Source: Pseudomonadota bacterium
Lineage (GTDB): Bacteria; Pseudomonadota; Gammaproteobacteria; Burkholderiales; Burkholderiaceae_C
DNA: 64,000 nucleotides
Assembly: GCA_963205115.1 (NCBI GenBank)
Contig: CAUJHV010000024.1
Coordinates: 1 to 64,000 of the forward strand
Direction: 5' to 3'
Both the position numbers and the translations under genes were made by a program. Below are positions 7,440-15,946 of the stretch, in pieces (within the stretch, counting starts at the first letter, position 1; each line of letters begins with the position of its first letter). The notes beneath the pieces are model-generated. The model made no database searches, had not been told where the DNA came from, and saw only the letters and a list, made by a program, of their open reading frames with translations.

Positions 7440-9317
7440 TCAATGCGGCGGCGGCTCCAGGTCGACGAATTCGAACCAGTTGTGGCCGAACACCGGTCGG
7501 CGAAAGCCGATCAGCCAGGGTTGCGACAAGGCCGTCGCGGCCAGGTGCGTACGCAGCTTGTAGGGCATCCAGGCGACGGTCAGGCGTTTGGCCTGGTCGA
7601 AGACGGCCTCGCGCTGCGGCCCGTCGGGCAGCGCCAGCAGCTGCGCGATGAGCGCATTCATCTGCGGCAGGTCGAAGCGCGCGAGGTTCATGCCACCGGC
7701 GGCCGCGCCGTCGTAGCGCTGCAGGCCCTGGATGCCGTCGGGCGTGCCGGCGCGACCGCTGACCGACCACAGCATGAGCTTGCCCGCCCGCGCGGCCTTG
7801 TACTGCTGCGGCCACTGCGCCGTGTGGAAGACCACGCGCAGCCCGATGGCGTCCATGTCGCGCGTCATCAGCTCGTCGAAGCGGCGCATCTCGATGCCCG
7901 GCTGCGTGGCCATCTCCAGCACGATTGGCGCGCCCTCGGGTGTCTCGCGCCAGCCGTCGCCGTCGCGGTCCAGGTAGCCGTGCAGGTCGAGCAGCGCACG
8001 GGCCCTGGTGGGGCTGTATTCGCTCATCTCGCTGCGCCAGGCCGGGTCGTAGCCACTGAGGTGGACGGTCACGGGTGACTGTGCGGGAATGGCTGCGCCG
8101 TGGCGCAGCAGCGTGATCTCGCGCGAGACGTCGATGGCCAGGCCGATGGCCCGCCGCAGCGCCACTTGCCGGGGTGCATAACCGCCGACCAGCGGATGCT
8201 GCATGTTGAACATCGTGTAGTAGGTCGATGGCATCACCACGCGCTCGGCCTGTATGCCGCGACGGGCCAGGTGCGGCGCCAGTCGGCCGTGCGGCATGGC
8301 CGTGCCGACGAAGCCGTCGGGCAGTTCGACCCAGTCGGCCTCGCCGTTGAGGAAGGCCAGCCAGGTGGGCTGCTTCTCTTCGATGATGGCGATCTCGACG
8401 CGGTCGATCATGGGCAGCCGGCGGCCCTTGAACCGCGCGAGCAGGGCCTGACCGGCCGCGTCGTCCGGCGCGGGTTCGGCCTGGTAGGTCACCTCGCGGT
8501 AGCCCGGGTTGCGTTCGAGGACGATGCGCGAGGCGCGTCGCCACTGCGCCAGACGGAAAGGGCCCGTGCCCACCGGGTGCTGCATGGACAGCTCGCCCTG
8601 GGACTCGATCACCTCGCGCGCGACCGCGCCGGTGGCGGCTTCGGCCAGCCACTGTGCAAACCTCGGCCGGCCCGCATCGAGCTCGAAGCGCAGCGTGTAG
8701 CGGTCCAGCACCTGCAGGCCGGGGAGCGGGCGGTCGTAGTCGAAAGCCGACTGGCGCGCGAGGGCCTCCTGGCGCAAGGCAGCCATGCCGCGGATGCCGA
8801 TCTGTTCGAGCGAGCTCCAGCTCGGGCTCTTGGTGGCCGGGTCGGCCAGCCGGCGGATGCTGTAGGCGTAGTCCGCCGCGACCAGCTCACGCGGGCGCCC
8901 GCCGAAGGCCGGATCGTCGGCGAAGCGGATGCCGGGCTTCAGGCGGACGGTCCAGGTGCGGAAATCGGCGGAGGCTTCGGGCATGGCCCGCGCCGTGTTC
9001 GGCCGCAGCTTCACCGGACGCGCCAAGGGGTCGTATTGCAGCAGCGTCTCGAAGATGTGCGCGGTCACGCGCAGCGAGCGCACGTCGCCGATGCGTGCGG
9101 GGTCGAAGCCGGTCTCGCTTTCGCTGGCCAGGCGCAGCACCTTGGCCGGCCGGTGGGTCGCGGCGGGTGCAGCGGCAGAGGCCGTGGTGGCTGCCGGGGC
9201 CTGTGCCGCCGCGTGGGGGGTCATCGCCGCTGCCCACAGGACCCCACCAGCCGCTGCGGATGCGCGCCGATGCCATGCACGCCAACAGGCCAGGCCGAAT
9301 GCACGCAAGACCGTCAT
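7440..9317 (-). CDS. ABC transporter substrate-binding protein, family 5 (peptide/oligopeptide type)
   Basis: A 625-residue extracellular solute-binding protein of the SBP_bac_5 family (DppA/OppA-like). A signal sequence occupies about residues 1-40 (SAAAGGVLWAAAMTPHAAAQ). The mature part has the family features FDPARIGDVRSLRVTAHIFETLLQYDP (in two parts: FDPARIGDVRSLRV, TAHIFETLLQYDP), GTGPFRLAQWRRASRIVLERN and the C-terminal lobe. It would bind peptides or similar solutes in the periplasm. No permease or ATPase genes are adjacent, so it is an orphan in this window. At over 600 residues it is at the long end for the family, mostly through an Ala-rich segment after the signal. Confidence 0.93.
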   Translation of the reverse strand: MTVLRAFGLACWRAWHRRASAAAGGVLWAAAMTPHAAAQAPAATTASAAAPAATHRPAKVLRLASESETGFDPARIGDVRSLRVTAHIFETLLQYDPLARPVKLRPNTARAMPEASADFRTWTVRLKPGIRFADDPAFGGRPRELVAADYAYSIRRLADPATKSPSWSSLEQIGIRGMAALRQEALARQSAFDYDRPLPGLQVLDRYTLRFELDAGRPRFAQWLAEAATGAVAREVIESQGELSMQHPVGTGPFRLAQWRRASRIVLERNPGYREVTYQAEPAPDDAAGQALLARFKGRRLPMIDRVEIAIIEEKQPTWLAFLNGEADWVELPDGFVGTAMPHGRLAPHLARRGIQAERVVMPSTYYTMFNMQHPLVGGYAPRQVALRRAIGLAIDVSREITLLRHGAAIPAQSPVTVHLSGYDPAWRSEMSEYSPTRARALLDLHGYLDRDGDGWRETPEGAPIVLEMATQPGIEMRRFDELMTRDMDAIGLRVVFHTAQWPQQYKAARAGKLMLWSVSGRAGTPDGIQGLQRYDGAAAGGMNLARFDLPQMNALIAQLLALPDGPQREAVFDQAKRLTVAWMPYKLRTHLAATALSQPWLIGFRRPVFGHNWFEFVDLEPPPH

Positions 9318-9463
9318 CGTCGACAGGGTGTCCCTCGGGAGGCGCCGCGCCCAGGCGGTCGGGCGGGAAGACCGGCGGTCGAGCGGGTCGGCGCCGCGGC
9401 GATCATCGCGCGAATTCCGGGTGGGTCACGCCGATGTCCGTCGTCGCTGCGGCCAAGAAAGAA

Positions 9464-9484
9464 GGGGCGTCGAATCGACGCCCC
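9464..9484 (-). terminator. Rho-independent terminator of the HhH/OmpA operon
   Basis: An 8-bp perfect stem GGGGCGTC/GACGCCCC with a 5-base loop. Read on the minus strand, it is followed by TTCTTTCTT. It lies about 55 bases after the stop codon of the OmpA-domain gene at 9538. Confidence 0.75.
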
Positions 9485-9537
9485 TGGGCAGGCGGCGGGC
9501 CCTTGCGCAAGGGCTGCCGCGGGGGAGCTGGCTGCGC

Positions 9538-10101
9538 TCAGCGCACCGTGACCTCGACGCGGCGGGCTTCTTCGTCAGGGCCCGAGCCGGTGGTGACCTG
9601 CGGCTTGGCCATGTCGATGCGCTCCTTGGCGATGCCCGCGGCCTCCAGCGAGGCCCTCACGGCGCGTGCGCGGTTCAGCGCCAGCAGCTCGTTGGTTTCC
9701 TTGCTGCCGCGCGGGTCGTGGTAGCCGCTGAGCACGGCCATGGCCGTCGGGTTGGCCTTGAGGTAGGTGACGATGTCGGCCAGCTTGGCGCCGCTGTCGG
9801 CCGGCAGCTCGGTGGCAGCCGAGGCGAAATAGATCTTCGCCGCCGGCGGGGCCTGCACGGCTGCGGCTGCCCGGGGCGCTGCGGCCACCGGCGCAGGCGC
9901 CGGTGCGGGTGCAGGCGCCGCGGCGGGTGCCGCAGCCGCCGTCACCGCCGGCGCGCCACACTGGCGCCAGCTGCCGGGCCCGATGCCGAAGAACGCCGGC
10001 AGCAGGAACAGCAGCAGCAGCAGGATCGCCGCCAGGATCAGGTGCCAGCGGTTGTAGGCGCGCAGGCCATCGGGTGTCAGGGCCAGGTTGTCGTTGCTCA
10101 T
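9538..10101 (-). CDS. Membrane-anchored OmpA-domain protein
   Basis: A 187-residue protein with a cytosolic N-terminus (MSNDNLALTPDGLRAYNRW), one membrane helix at about 20-41 and an Ala/Pro-rich linker (about 55-88). A C-terminal OmpA-like domain follows (about 89-187; YFASAATELPADS, VLSGYHDPRGS, NRARAVRASLEAAGI, RRVEVTVR). The OmpA fold normally binds the diaminopimelate of peptidoglycan. A strong AGGAGG lies just before ATG 10101. The gene follows the VEK/helix-hairpin-helix gene by 16 bases, so the two form an operon. The topology (N-in, C-periplasmic) suggests it ties the partner complex to the cell wall. Its precise role is unknown. Confidence 0.88.
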   Translation of the reverse strand: MSNDNLALTPDGLRAYNRWHLILAAILLLLLFLLPAFFGIGPGSWRQCGAPAVTAAAAPAAAPAPAPAPAPVAAAPRAAAAVQAPPAAKIYFASAATELPADSGAKLADIVTYLKANPTAMAVLSGYHDPRGSKETNELLALNRARAVRASLEAAGIAKERIDMAKPQVTTGSGPDEEARRVEVTVR

Positions 10102-10117
10102 GCTTGCCTCCTCCTGT

Positions 10118-11617
10118 TCAGCGCTTGCCGGCGTTCAGTGCGTCTTGCAGGGTTTTCAATTCCTGCCAGCGGTTCTGCGCGGCCAGCGCCGCCTGCTCCG
10201 GCCATGAGGCCGGATTGGCCATGCGGAAACTCGGACCCGCGCGGTCGAGGATCGGCTGGATCGCCGCCGGCGCCGTGGCCGCCAGCTGTGCGAAGGTCTT
10301 GATGCCCGCCGCATGCAGCAGGCTCGCGATCTTCGGGCCGATGCCTTCGACGATTTCCAGGTCGTCCGCGCTCTTCAGCGCGAATCCCGCGGCACGTGCG
10401 GCCTGCATATCGATGGCCGGGGCCTGCGGCGCGGCGGCTGCGGCCGCAACGCTGCCCGCGGCATCCGCCGTGCCTGCTGGCGCCGACTCAGCGGCTGCCT
10501 TGGGCGCGCCGCTGACGCGGACGCCGGCGTCCAGCACGCCTTGCAGATCGCGCAGCTGCGCCCAGCGGTTGCGCGCCGCCAGGTCGGCCTGCTCGGGCCA
10601 GGTGCCCGGATCGGCGATGCGGTAATTCGGGCCGGCTTCGTCCAGGATCTGGCGGATCTGCGCCGGGGAGGTGTCGGCCAGTTGCGCAAAGGTCGTGATG
10701 CCCTTGGCGCGCAGCAGGCCGGCGATCTTGGGTCCGATGCCTTCGACGATCTCGAGGTCGTCCCAGCCCTTGACGCTGAAGCCGGCTGCCTTGGCCGCGG
10801 CCTGGTCCAGGACCGGCGCGGCGGGTGTGCGGGCGGCGGCCTCGAGCTCGTCGATGCGCAGCTGCAGCGCGCGCAGCCGGCGGTCACGTTCTTCCAGCGC
10901 GGCCAGATCGGGCACGATCTTCTCGACGACCCGGTCCACCGGCTTTTCGACGATCTTTTCGACCACCTTCTCGACGACACGGTCGACCGGCTTCTCGACG
11001 ATCTTCTCCACCACCCGGGGCGGGACGGACTGCGCGGCCGAGAGCTGGCTGCGCAGCGTGGGCACCAGGGCGGCGGTGGCCGTCAGCGCGGTGATCTGCG
11101 CGAGCAGCTCGGGGTTGTCGACCCGCTTTTCGACGATCTTCTCGACGACGCGGTCGACCGGCTTCTCCACGACCTTCTCGACCACCTTCTCGACGATGCG
11201 GTCCACGGGCTTTTCGACGATCTTTTCCACCACCTTCGGCGGCGCGGCCTGCGCGTCGGCCAGCTGCTGGCGCAGCAGGGGCAGCGCGGCAGCGGCGGCG
11301 GTCAGGGTGGCGATCTGCGCCAGCAGGTCGGGGTTGTCGACCTTCTTCTCGACGATCTTCTCCACGACCCGCTCGACAGGCTTCTCGACCACCTTCTCGA
11401 CGATGCGGTCGACCGGCTTTTCGACGACCTTCTCGACGATCTTCTCGACCTCGACGATCTTTTCGACGGGTCGGTCGACGAGCCTTTGCACCTCGACGAC
11501 TCGTTCGGTGGGCGGCGGCATTTCACGGCGGAACATGCGACCCAGCAACCAGCTGGCCAGGACGCCCAGAAGGCCTCCGAGCACGAGCCACCAAAGGACA
11601 CAGGACAGTCCTGACAT
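10118..11617 (-). CDS. Membrane-anchored VEK-repeat protein with two helix-hairpin-helix domains
   Basis: A 499-residue protein of unusual design. One N-terminal membrane helix (about 6-27) is followed by GRMFRRE, which by the positive-inside rule puts the rest in the cytoplasm. Residues 39-93, 129-166 and 202-235 are blocks of four-residue units such as VVEKPVDRIVEK, separated by Ala/Leu/Gln helical segments. Two related modules follow (about 276-360 and 406-492), each with DDLEIVEGIGPKIA (helix-hairpin-helix), then ITTFAQLA or IKTFAQLA and a conserved W-PEQA-LAA-NRW tail. GIGPKIA-type motifs contact DNA or act as protein-docking folds. The start ATG 11617 has AGGAGGAG just upstream; the longer frame to 12583 is not credible. 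It is cotranscribed with the OmpA-domain gene. The function is unknown. Confidence 0.85.
   Translation of the reverse strand: MSGLSCVLWWLVLGGLLGVLASWLLGRMFRREMPPPTERVVEVQRLVDRPVEKIVEVEKIVEKVVEKPVDRIVEKVVEKPVERVVEKIVEKKVDNPDLLAQIATLTAAAAALPLLRQQLADAQAAPPKVVEKIVEKPVDRIVEKVVEKVVEKPVDRVVEKIVEKRVDNPELLAQITALTATAALVPTLRSQLSAAQSVPPRVVEKIVEKPVDRVVEKVVEKIVEKPVDRVVEKIVPDLAALEERDRRLRALQLRIDELEAAARTPAAPVLDQAAAKAAGFSVKGWDDLEIVEGIGPKIAGLLRAKGITTFAQLADTSPAQIRQILDEAGPNYRIADPGTWPEQADLAARNRWAQLRDLQGVLDAGVRVSGAPKAAAESAPAGTADAAGSVAAAAAAPQAPAIDMQAARAAGFALKSADDLEIVEGIGPKIASLLHAAGIKTFAQLAATAPAAIQPILDRAGPSFRMANPASWPEQAALAAQNRWQELKTLQDALNAGKR
10913..11503 (-). repeat. Internal VEK/VDR tetrapeptide repeat array
   Basis: Three blocks of DNA repeats encode short units of Val/Ile-Val-Glu-Lys with regular Pro-Val-Asp-Arg variants. 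The blocks are separated by two related spacers, each beginning VDNP(D/E)LLAQI and ending in a PP(K/R) turn. The whole looks like internal duplication of a unit of about 73 residues, because the block starts at residues 129 and 202 are 73 residues apart. Confidence 0.85.
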
Positions 11618-11830
11618 GAGTTCTCCTCCTCGCGCGCATGCCGGACCGATCAACGGACGCAGCACCCCAACAGCGGCCAAGAGCCGCCCCCTGGCGCCGA
11701 GTGTAACGAGCCGTAATGGAATGGCCCCGGGACAAACCCCAGGCGGCGATCGACCGCAGACACCGGTCAGCGCAGGCGTACGGTCGGTACCGCAGCGACG
11801 CCGTGGACATGCGCTGCCTACAATCCGTCC

Positions 11831-12445
11831 ATGAGCGCATCCAGTGTCCGACAGCGCATGTTGCGCGTCCGCGAGGAGGCGATCATCGACGTCGTCAACC
11901 GCCTGCTGGCCGACAAGGGCTACGAGGCGATGACGGTGGACGAGGTGTCCGCCGAAGTCGGCATCGCCAAGGCGAGCCTGTACAAGCACTTCCCATCGAA
12001 GGAGGCGCTGGCGGCCGCGGCGATGGTGCGGATGCTCGAGCGGGCGCGGGCTTACCTGGACGCGGTGGCGCAGGACGGCGGCCGCTATCCGGACGCCCTG
12101 GACCGACTCAAAGCGGTCGTGCGCTGGGCCATGAACATGCAGTACGACGGCCAGATGCCTTCGCTGCCGGCCGAGAACTCCACCTTGCGCACCGTGCTGA
12201 TGGCCGACAAGGCCTATGTCTCGCATGTGCTCGAACTCTCCGAGGTACTGGGCGGCTGGATCCAGCAGTGCCAGCAGCAGGGCCAGCTGGATGCGGCGCT
12301 GCCGGTGGAGGTGGTGCTGTTCACGTTGTACGCGCGGGCCTGCGATCCGGTGCTGCCGGTGCTCAAGGGCAGCGGCCAGTACGGGCGCGAGCAGATCCTG
12401 GACTGGCTGCTGAGCACCTGCTTCAACGGTCTGGTGCAGCGCTGA
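11831..12445 (+). CDS. TetR/AcrR family transcriptional regulator
   Basis: A 204-residue repressor-type regulator. The helix-turn-helix lies at about residues 14-60 (IDVVNRLLADKGYEAMTVDEV, recognition helix IAKASLYKHFPSKEALAAAA); the ligand-binding C-terminal half is family-typical in length only. The hexamer TACAAT at 11819-11824 lies 6 bases before ATG 11831, so the mRNA may be leaderless. A CGGTACCG palindrome is at 11785-11792 upstream. The gene ends 101 bases before the eight-gene lipid cluster on the same strand and is the best candidate for its regulator. The ligand is unknown. Confidence 0.93.
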   Translation: MSASSVRQRMLRVREEAIIDVVNRLLADKGYEAMTVDEVSAEVGIAKASLYKHFPSKEALAAAAMVRMLERARAYLDAVAQDGGRYPDALDRLKAVVRWAMNMQYDGQMPSLPAENSTLRTVLMADKAYVSHVLELSEVLGGWIQQCQQQGQLDAALPVEVVLFTLYARACDPVLPVLKGSGQYGREQILDWLLSTCFNGLVQR

Positions 12446-12526
12446 TCGACAGCCGGCCGGGCCGCCGCGGCCGCTGGGCATGCTGGCTAGTCGGGTATTT
12501 GAACGAACTGGATCGAAAGATGAACT

Positions 12527-12545
12527 GATCGGTATATTTCCGATC
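12527..12545. promoter_or_regulatory. Inverted repeat at the start of the lipid-modification operon
   Basis: GATCGG-N7-CCGATC is a perfect 6-bp inverted repeat ending one base before ATG 12547. Its centre TATATTT could serve as a -10 element (TATATT, 12533-12538), which would make the operon mRNA nearly leaderless. Two further partial copies (GAACTGGATCG at about 12505 and GAACTGATCG at about 12522) lie upstream as direct repeats. A repressor bound here would block the promoter and the start codon; the TetR protein upstream is the obvious candidate. Confidence 0.5.
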
Positions 12546-12546
12546 C

Positions 12547-13935
12547 ATGCAAGTCTCGTCCTCGATTCCCTCCGCCGGGCCACGCGCCGCCCCGATCGGC
12601 CGGCCGCGCCGTGTGGCGGTGGTGGGCGCCGGCATTTCCGGCCTGGGCGCGGCCTGGCAGCTGCAGCAGCAGCCCGGCGTGCAGGTCACGGTTTTCGAGC
12701 GCGAGCCCGTGCTGGGCGGTCACGCCCACACGGTGGATGTCACGCTGGCCGGGCCTGACGGCCGCCCCGTGACGGCCGGCGTCGACACCGGCTTCCTGGT
12801 CTACAACGAACGCACCTATCCGCGGCTGATCGCGCTGTTCCAGGCGCTGGGCGTGCGCACCGTGGGCTCGGACATGTCCTTCTCGGTACAGGCGCCGGAC
12901 GGGCTGGACGGCCGATCGGCGCGCGTCGAGTGGAGCGGCAGCTCGCTGGATACGGTTTTTGCGCAGCGGCGCCACCTGGTCTCGCCGCGCTTCTGGGGGA
13001 TGCTGCGCGAGATCCTGCGCTTCAACCGCCTGGCCACGGCGCTGGCCACCAGCGGCCAAGCCGAGCAGCTGCAGGAACCGCTGGCCGACTTCCTGGCGCG
13101 TGAGCGCTTCGGCCAGGCCTTCCGCGAGGCCTACCTGCTGCCGATGATCGCCTGCATCTGGTCGTGTCCGCTGGAGCAGATGCTGCGGTTTCCGGTGGCC
13201 ACGCTGATCCGCTTCTGCCACAACCACGGCCTGCTGCAGGTGAGTGATCGGCCCGCGTGGCTGACGGTGCACGGCGGCTCGCGCCACTATGTGGATGCCC
13301 TTGCGGCCCGCCTGCCGGACGTGCGCACGTCCACGCCGGTGCTGGGCGTGCAGCGCCTGGCCGACGGTGTGCGCCTGCGCACGGCCGCGGGCACCGAGGC
13401 CTTCGACGCGCTGGTGCTGGCCTGCCACGCGCCGCAGGCCCTGGCCCTGCTCGGCGACCAGGCCAGCCCCGCCGAGCGCGACGTGCTGGGCGGCCTGCGC
13501 ACACAGGCCAATCTCGCCGTGCTGCACACCGATGCCCGCCAGCTGCCGCAGCACCGCAAGGCCTGGGCGGCGTGGAACTTCGAGCGTGCGCCGCGCGGAC
13601 ACGCGAGCGACAGCCGCAGCGTGTGCCTGCACTACTGGATCAACCGGCTGCAGCCCTTGCCTTTTGCGCAGCCGGTGATCGTCTCGCTGAATCCGGTGCG
13701 CGAGATTCCCGCGGAAGCCACACTCGGCCGCTTCGAGTGGCAGCACCCGGTCTTCGATGCCGCAGCGATCGATGCGCAGCAGCGCCTGCCCGAACTGCAG
13801 GGCCGCTGGCGCACCTGGTACGCCGGTGCCTGGTGCGGCTACGGTTTTCACGAAGACGGCCTGTGCGCGGGCCAGACGGCGGCCGATGGTCTGCTGACGC
13901 AATGGGCCGAAGACACCGAGAGGTCCGCGGCATGA
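12547..13935 (+). CDS. FAD-dependent amine-oxidase-type oxidoreductase
   Basis: A 462-residue flavoprotein. The dinucleotide-binding motif VAVVGAGISGLGAAW starts at about residue 22 and is followed by FEREPVLGGHAHTV, where a Glu would hold the adenosine ribose. The C-terminal FAD motif near residue 425 reads WYAGAWCGYGFHEDGLCAGQ. This is the NAD(P)-binding amine-oxidase/desaturase-like family that accompanies cyclopropane synthase homologues in proteobacterial lipid clusters. In Rhodobacter sphaeroides, flavin-dependent enzymes act with such a methyltransferase to make furan fatty acids. It is first in a run of eight overlapping genes. No ribosome binding site is seen, in keeping with a possible leaderless start. 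A role in acyl-chain desaturation or oxidation is inferred. Confidence 0.9.
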   Translation: MQVSSSIPSAGPRAAPIGRPRRVAVVGAGISGLGAAWQLQQQPGVQVTVFEREPVLGGHAHTVDVTLAGPDGRPVTAGVDTGFLVYNERTYPRLIALFQALGVRTVGSDMSFSVQAPDGLDGRSARVEWSGSSLDTVFAQRRHLVSPRFWGMLREILRFNRLATALATSGQAEQLQEPLADFLARERFGQAFREAYLLPMIACIWSCPLEQMLRFPVATLIRFCHNHGLLQVSDRPAWLTVHGGSRHYVDALAARLPDVRTSTPVLGVQRLADGVRLRTAAGTEAFDALVLACHAPQALALLGDQASPAERDVLGGLRTQANLAVLHTDARQLPQHRKAWAAWNFERAPRGHASDSRSVCLHYWINRLQPLPFAQPVIVSLNPVREIPAEATLGRFEWQHPVFDAAAIDAQQRLPELQGRWRTWYAGAWCGYGFHEDGLCAGQTAADGLLTQWAEDTERSAA

Positions 13936-14708
13936 GCGATCCGCAGACACTTGCGGCCCAAGACCGCCCCTGGCTGGCGCGCGGCACGGTGCGGCATGCA
14001 CGGCTGCGTCCGGCCAGCCACGCCTTCTCGTACCCGACGCTGTTCCTGATGCTGCCGATGCGCAGCCTGCGTGCCGACCCCTGCAAGGCCTTGTCGCGCA
14101 ACCGTCGCGCGCTGTTCGGCTTTGCCGACCGGGACCACGGCTACGGCGGCCCGGACGCGCTGGTCTGGATCGAAGGGCTGCTCGAACGCGAAGGGGTGGA
14201 CGGCGTCGACGGCGAGATCTGGCTGCAGACCTACCCGCGTGTCTTCGGACACGCCTTCAAGCCGGTGAGCTTCTGGTATGCCCACGCGGCGGACGGCCGT
14301 CTGCGGGCCGTGGTCGCCGAGGTCAACAACACCTTCGGCGAGCGTCACGCCTACCTGCTGGACGGCCCCGATGTGCAGTGGGGCGCCACGCTGGAGTCCC
14401 GCAAGGTCTTCCACGTCTCGCCGTTCTGCGCGGTGCGGGGCTTTTATCGCTTCCGCTTCGGCCGCAGCCACGACCGCCTGGTGGCACGTGTCGAACACCA
14501 CGACGAACACGGGCCGCTGATCGTGACGAGTGTCAGCGGCGTGCTCCAACCCTTGACCGCAGCGGCGGTGCGCCGCGCGCTGTGTGACATGCCGCTGCTG
14601 ACCTGGGGCGTGACCGCCCGTATCCACTGGCAGGCGCTGGCGCTGTGGCGCAAGCGCGTGCCCTTCTTCCGCAAGCCTGACGCTCCGGCCACGTGGGTGA
14701 CCCGATGA
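13932..14708 (+). CDS. DUF1365 domain-containing protein
   Basis: A 258-residue protein with the DUF1365 layout. It begins ARGTVRHARLRPASHAFSY and contains the conserved segments FKPVSFWYAH, VNNTFGERHAYLL and KVFHVSPFC, ending near IHWQALALWRKRVPF. The family is nearly always encoded between a flavin oxidoreductase and a cyclopropane-fatty-acid synthase homologue, as here; its biochemical role is not established. ATG 13932 overlaps the previous stop (ATGA), and its own stop overlaps the next ATG, so it is tightly coupled on both sides. Confidence 0.93.
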   Translation: MSDPQTLAAQDRPWLARGTVRHARLRPASHAFSYPTLFLMLPMRSLRADPCKALSRNRRALFGFADRDHGYGGPDALVWIEGLLEREGVDGVDGEIWLQTYPRVFGHAFKPVSFWYAHAADGRLRAVVAEVNNTFGERHAYLLDGPDVQWGATLESRKVFHVSPFCAVRGFYRFRFGRSHDRLVARVEHHDEHGPLIVTSVSGVLQPLTAAAVRRALCDMPLLTWGVTARIHWQALALWRKRVPFFRKPDAPATWVTR

Positions 14709-15946
14709 ATGCACGCACCATCCCTTCCCCGACCGACCGCACGCTGAGCCCGCCGGGCCGCGCCGAACGTGCCGTGCGGGCCATGCTGGGCCGCCTCACG
14801 CACGGCACGCTGGATCTGCAAGGTCCGGACGGCCGTCTGATGCATGTGGTGGGTTCGCAAGAGCCGTCGGCCGTGCGCGCGGGCATGACCGTGCACGACG
14901 CGCAGGTCTTTCGCCGCCTGCTGCAATCGGGCGACATCGGCCTGGCGGAAACCTTTTTCGAAGGCCTGTGGACCACGCCCGATCTGACGGCGCTGCTGAC
15001 CCTGGGCCTGCTCAACCGCGAGTCACTGGAGCGGGCCATCTACGGCAGCCGCTGGAGCGCGTTGCTGCACCGCCTGGTGCACCTGCTGCGGCGCAATACC
15101 CGTGCGGGCAGCCGCCGCAACATCCACGCCCATTACGACCTGGGCAATGCGTTCTACCGCCTGTGGCTGGACCCGTCGATGAACTACTCCAGCGGGTGGT
15201 TCGACGGCGATGCCGCGCGCAGCCTGGAAGACGCGCAGCAGGCCAAGATGGCGCGGGCGCTGGCGCAGGCCGGTGTGGTCGCTGGCCAGCGCGTGCTGGA
15301 AATCGGCTGCGGCTGGGGCGCAGTGGCCGAACTGGCCGCCTCGCGCGGCGCGCACGTGACCGGCGTGACCCTGTCGACCGAACAGCTGGCCCATGCGCAG
15401 GCGCGGCTGGCAGGCGCCGGGCTGGCCGATCGCGCGGACCTGCGGCTGCAGGACTACCGCGACCTGCCCGCCGCGGGCGACGGCCCGTTCGACGCCATCG
15501 TCTCCATCGAGATGTTCGAGGCCGTCGGCCGCGAATACTGGGACGGCTACTTCCAGACGCTGGCGCGCTGCCTGGCGCCGCACGGGCGGGCCTGCATCCA
15601 GACCATCACGGTGGCCGATGCGCTGTTCGATCGTTATGCCCGTTCGACCGACTTCATCCAGCAGTACGTCTTCCCCGGCGGCATGCTGCCGTCGCCCTCG
15701 GCCTTCCGCGCGGCCGCGCAGCGGGCCGGCCTCGTGATCGAAAACGAGCTGGCCTTCGGTGTGGACTACGCACACACGCTCGACCGCTGGCGGCTGCGTT
15801 TCCTGGAGCAATTGCCGCAGGTGCGCGCGCAAGGGTTCGACCTGCGGTTCGTGCGCCTGTGGGAGTTCTACCTCGCGTACTGCGAGGCGGCCTTCCGCAC
15901 CGGCAATACGGACGTCATGCAGTTCACCTTGCGGCACGCCCGATGA
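14705..15946 (+). CDS. Cyclopropane-fatty-acyl-phospholipid synthase family methyltransferase
   Basis: A 413-residue SAM-dependent enzyme of the CFA synthase family, which adds a methylene or methyl group to the double bond of unsaturated acyl chains in membrane phospholipids. Visible elements are the N-terminal lipid-binding domain, HYDLGNAFYRLWLDPSMNYSS (in two parts: HYDLGNAFYRLW, LDPSMNYSS), the SAM site VLEIGCGWGAVAELA near residue 200, VSIEMFEAVGREYW and the FIQQYVFPGG segment. ATG 14705 overlaps the DUF1365 stop; the extension to GTG 14693 adds four residues only. In this cluster type it may act as a UfaM-like methyltransferase for furan or methylated fatty acids instead of classical CFA synthase. 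That alternative is inferred from context. Confidence 0.93.
   Translation: MNARTIPSPTDRTLSPPGRAERAVRAMLGRLTHGTLDLQGPDGRLMHVVGSQEPSAVRAGMTVHDAQVFRRLLQSGDIGLAETFFEGLWTTPDLTALLTLGLLNRESLERAIYGSRWSALLHRLVHLLRRNTRAGSRRNIHAHYDLGNAFYRLWLDPSMNYSSGWFDGDAARSLEDAQQAKMARALAQAGVVAGQRVLEIGCGWGAVAELAASRGAHVTGVTLSTEQLAHAQARLAGAGLADRADLRLQDYRDLPAAGDGPFDAIVSIEMFEAVGREYWDGYFQTLARCLAPHGRACIQTITVADALFDRYARSTDFIQQYVFPGGMLPSPSAFRAAAQRAGLVIENELAFGVDYAHTLDRWRLRFLEQLPQVRAQGFDLRFVRLWEFYLAYCEAAFRTGNTDVMQFTLRHAR

Noticed and set aside
10905..11470. The repetitive segment considered as a CRISPR array or satellite
   Set aside because: It is in frame inside a protein gene, has no unique spacers of constant length and encodes regular VEK/VDR units.
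10118..12583. An 821-residue version of the VEK/HhH protein starting at 12583
   Set aside because: The first 320 residues run antisense to the TetR gene and have no coding character, whereas ATG 11617 has a strong ribosome binding site and a membrane anchor.
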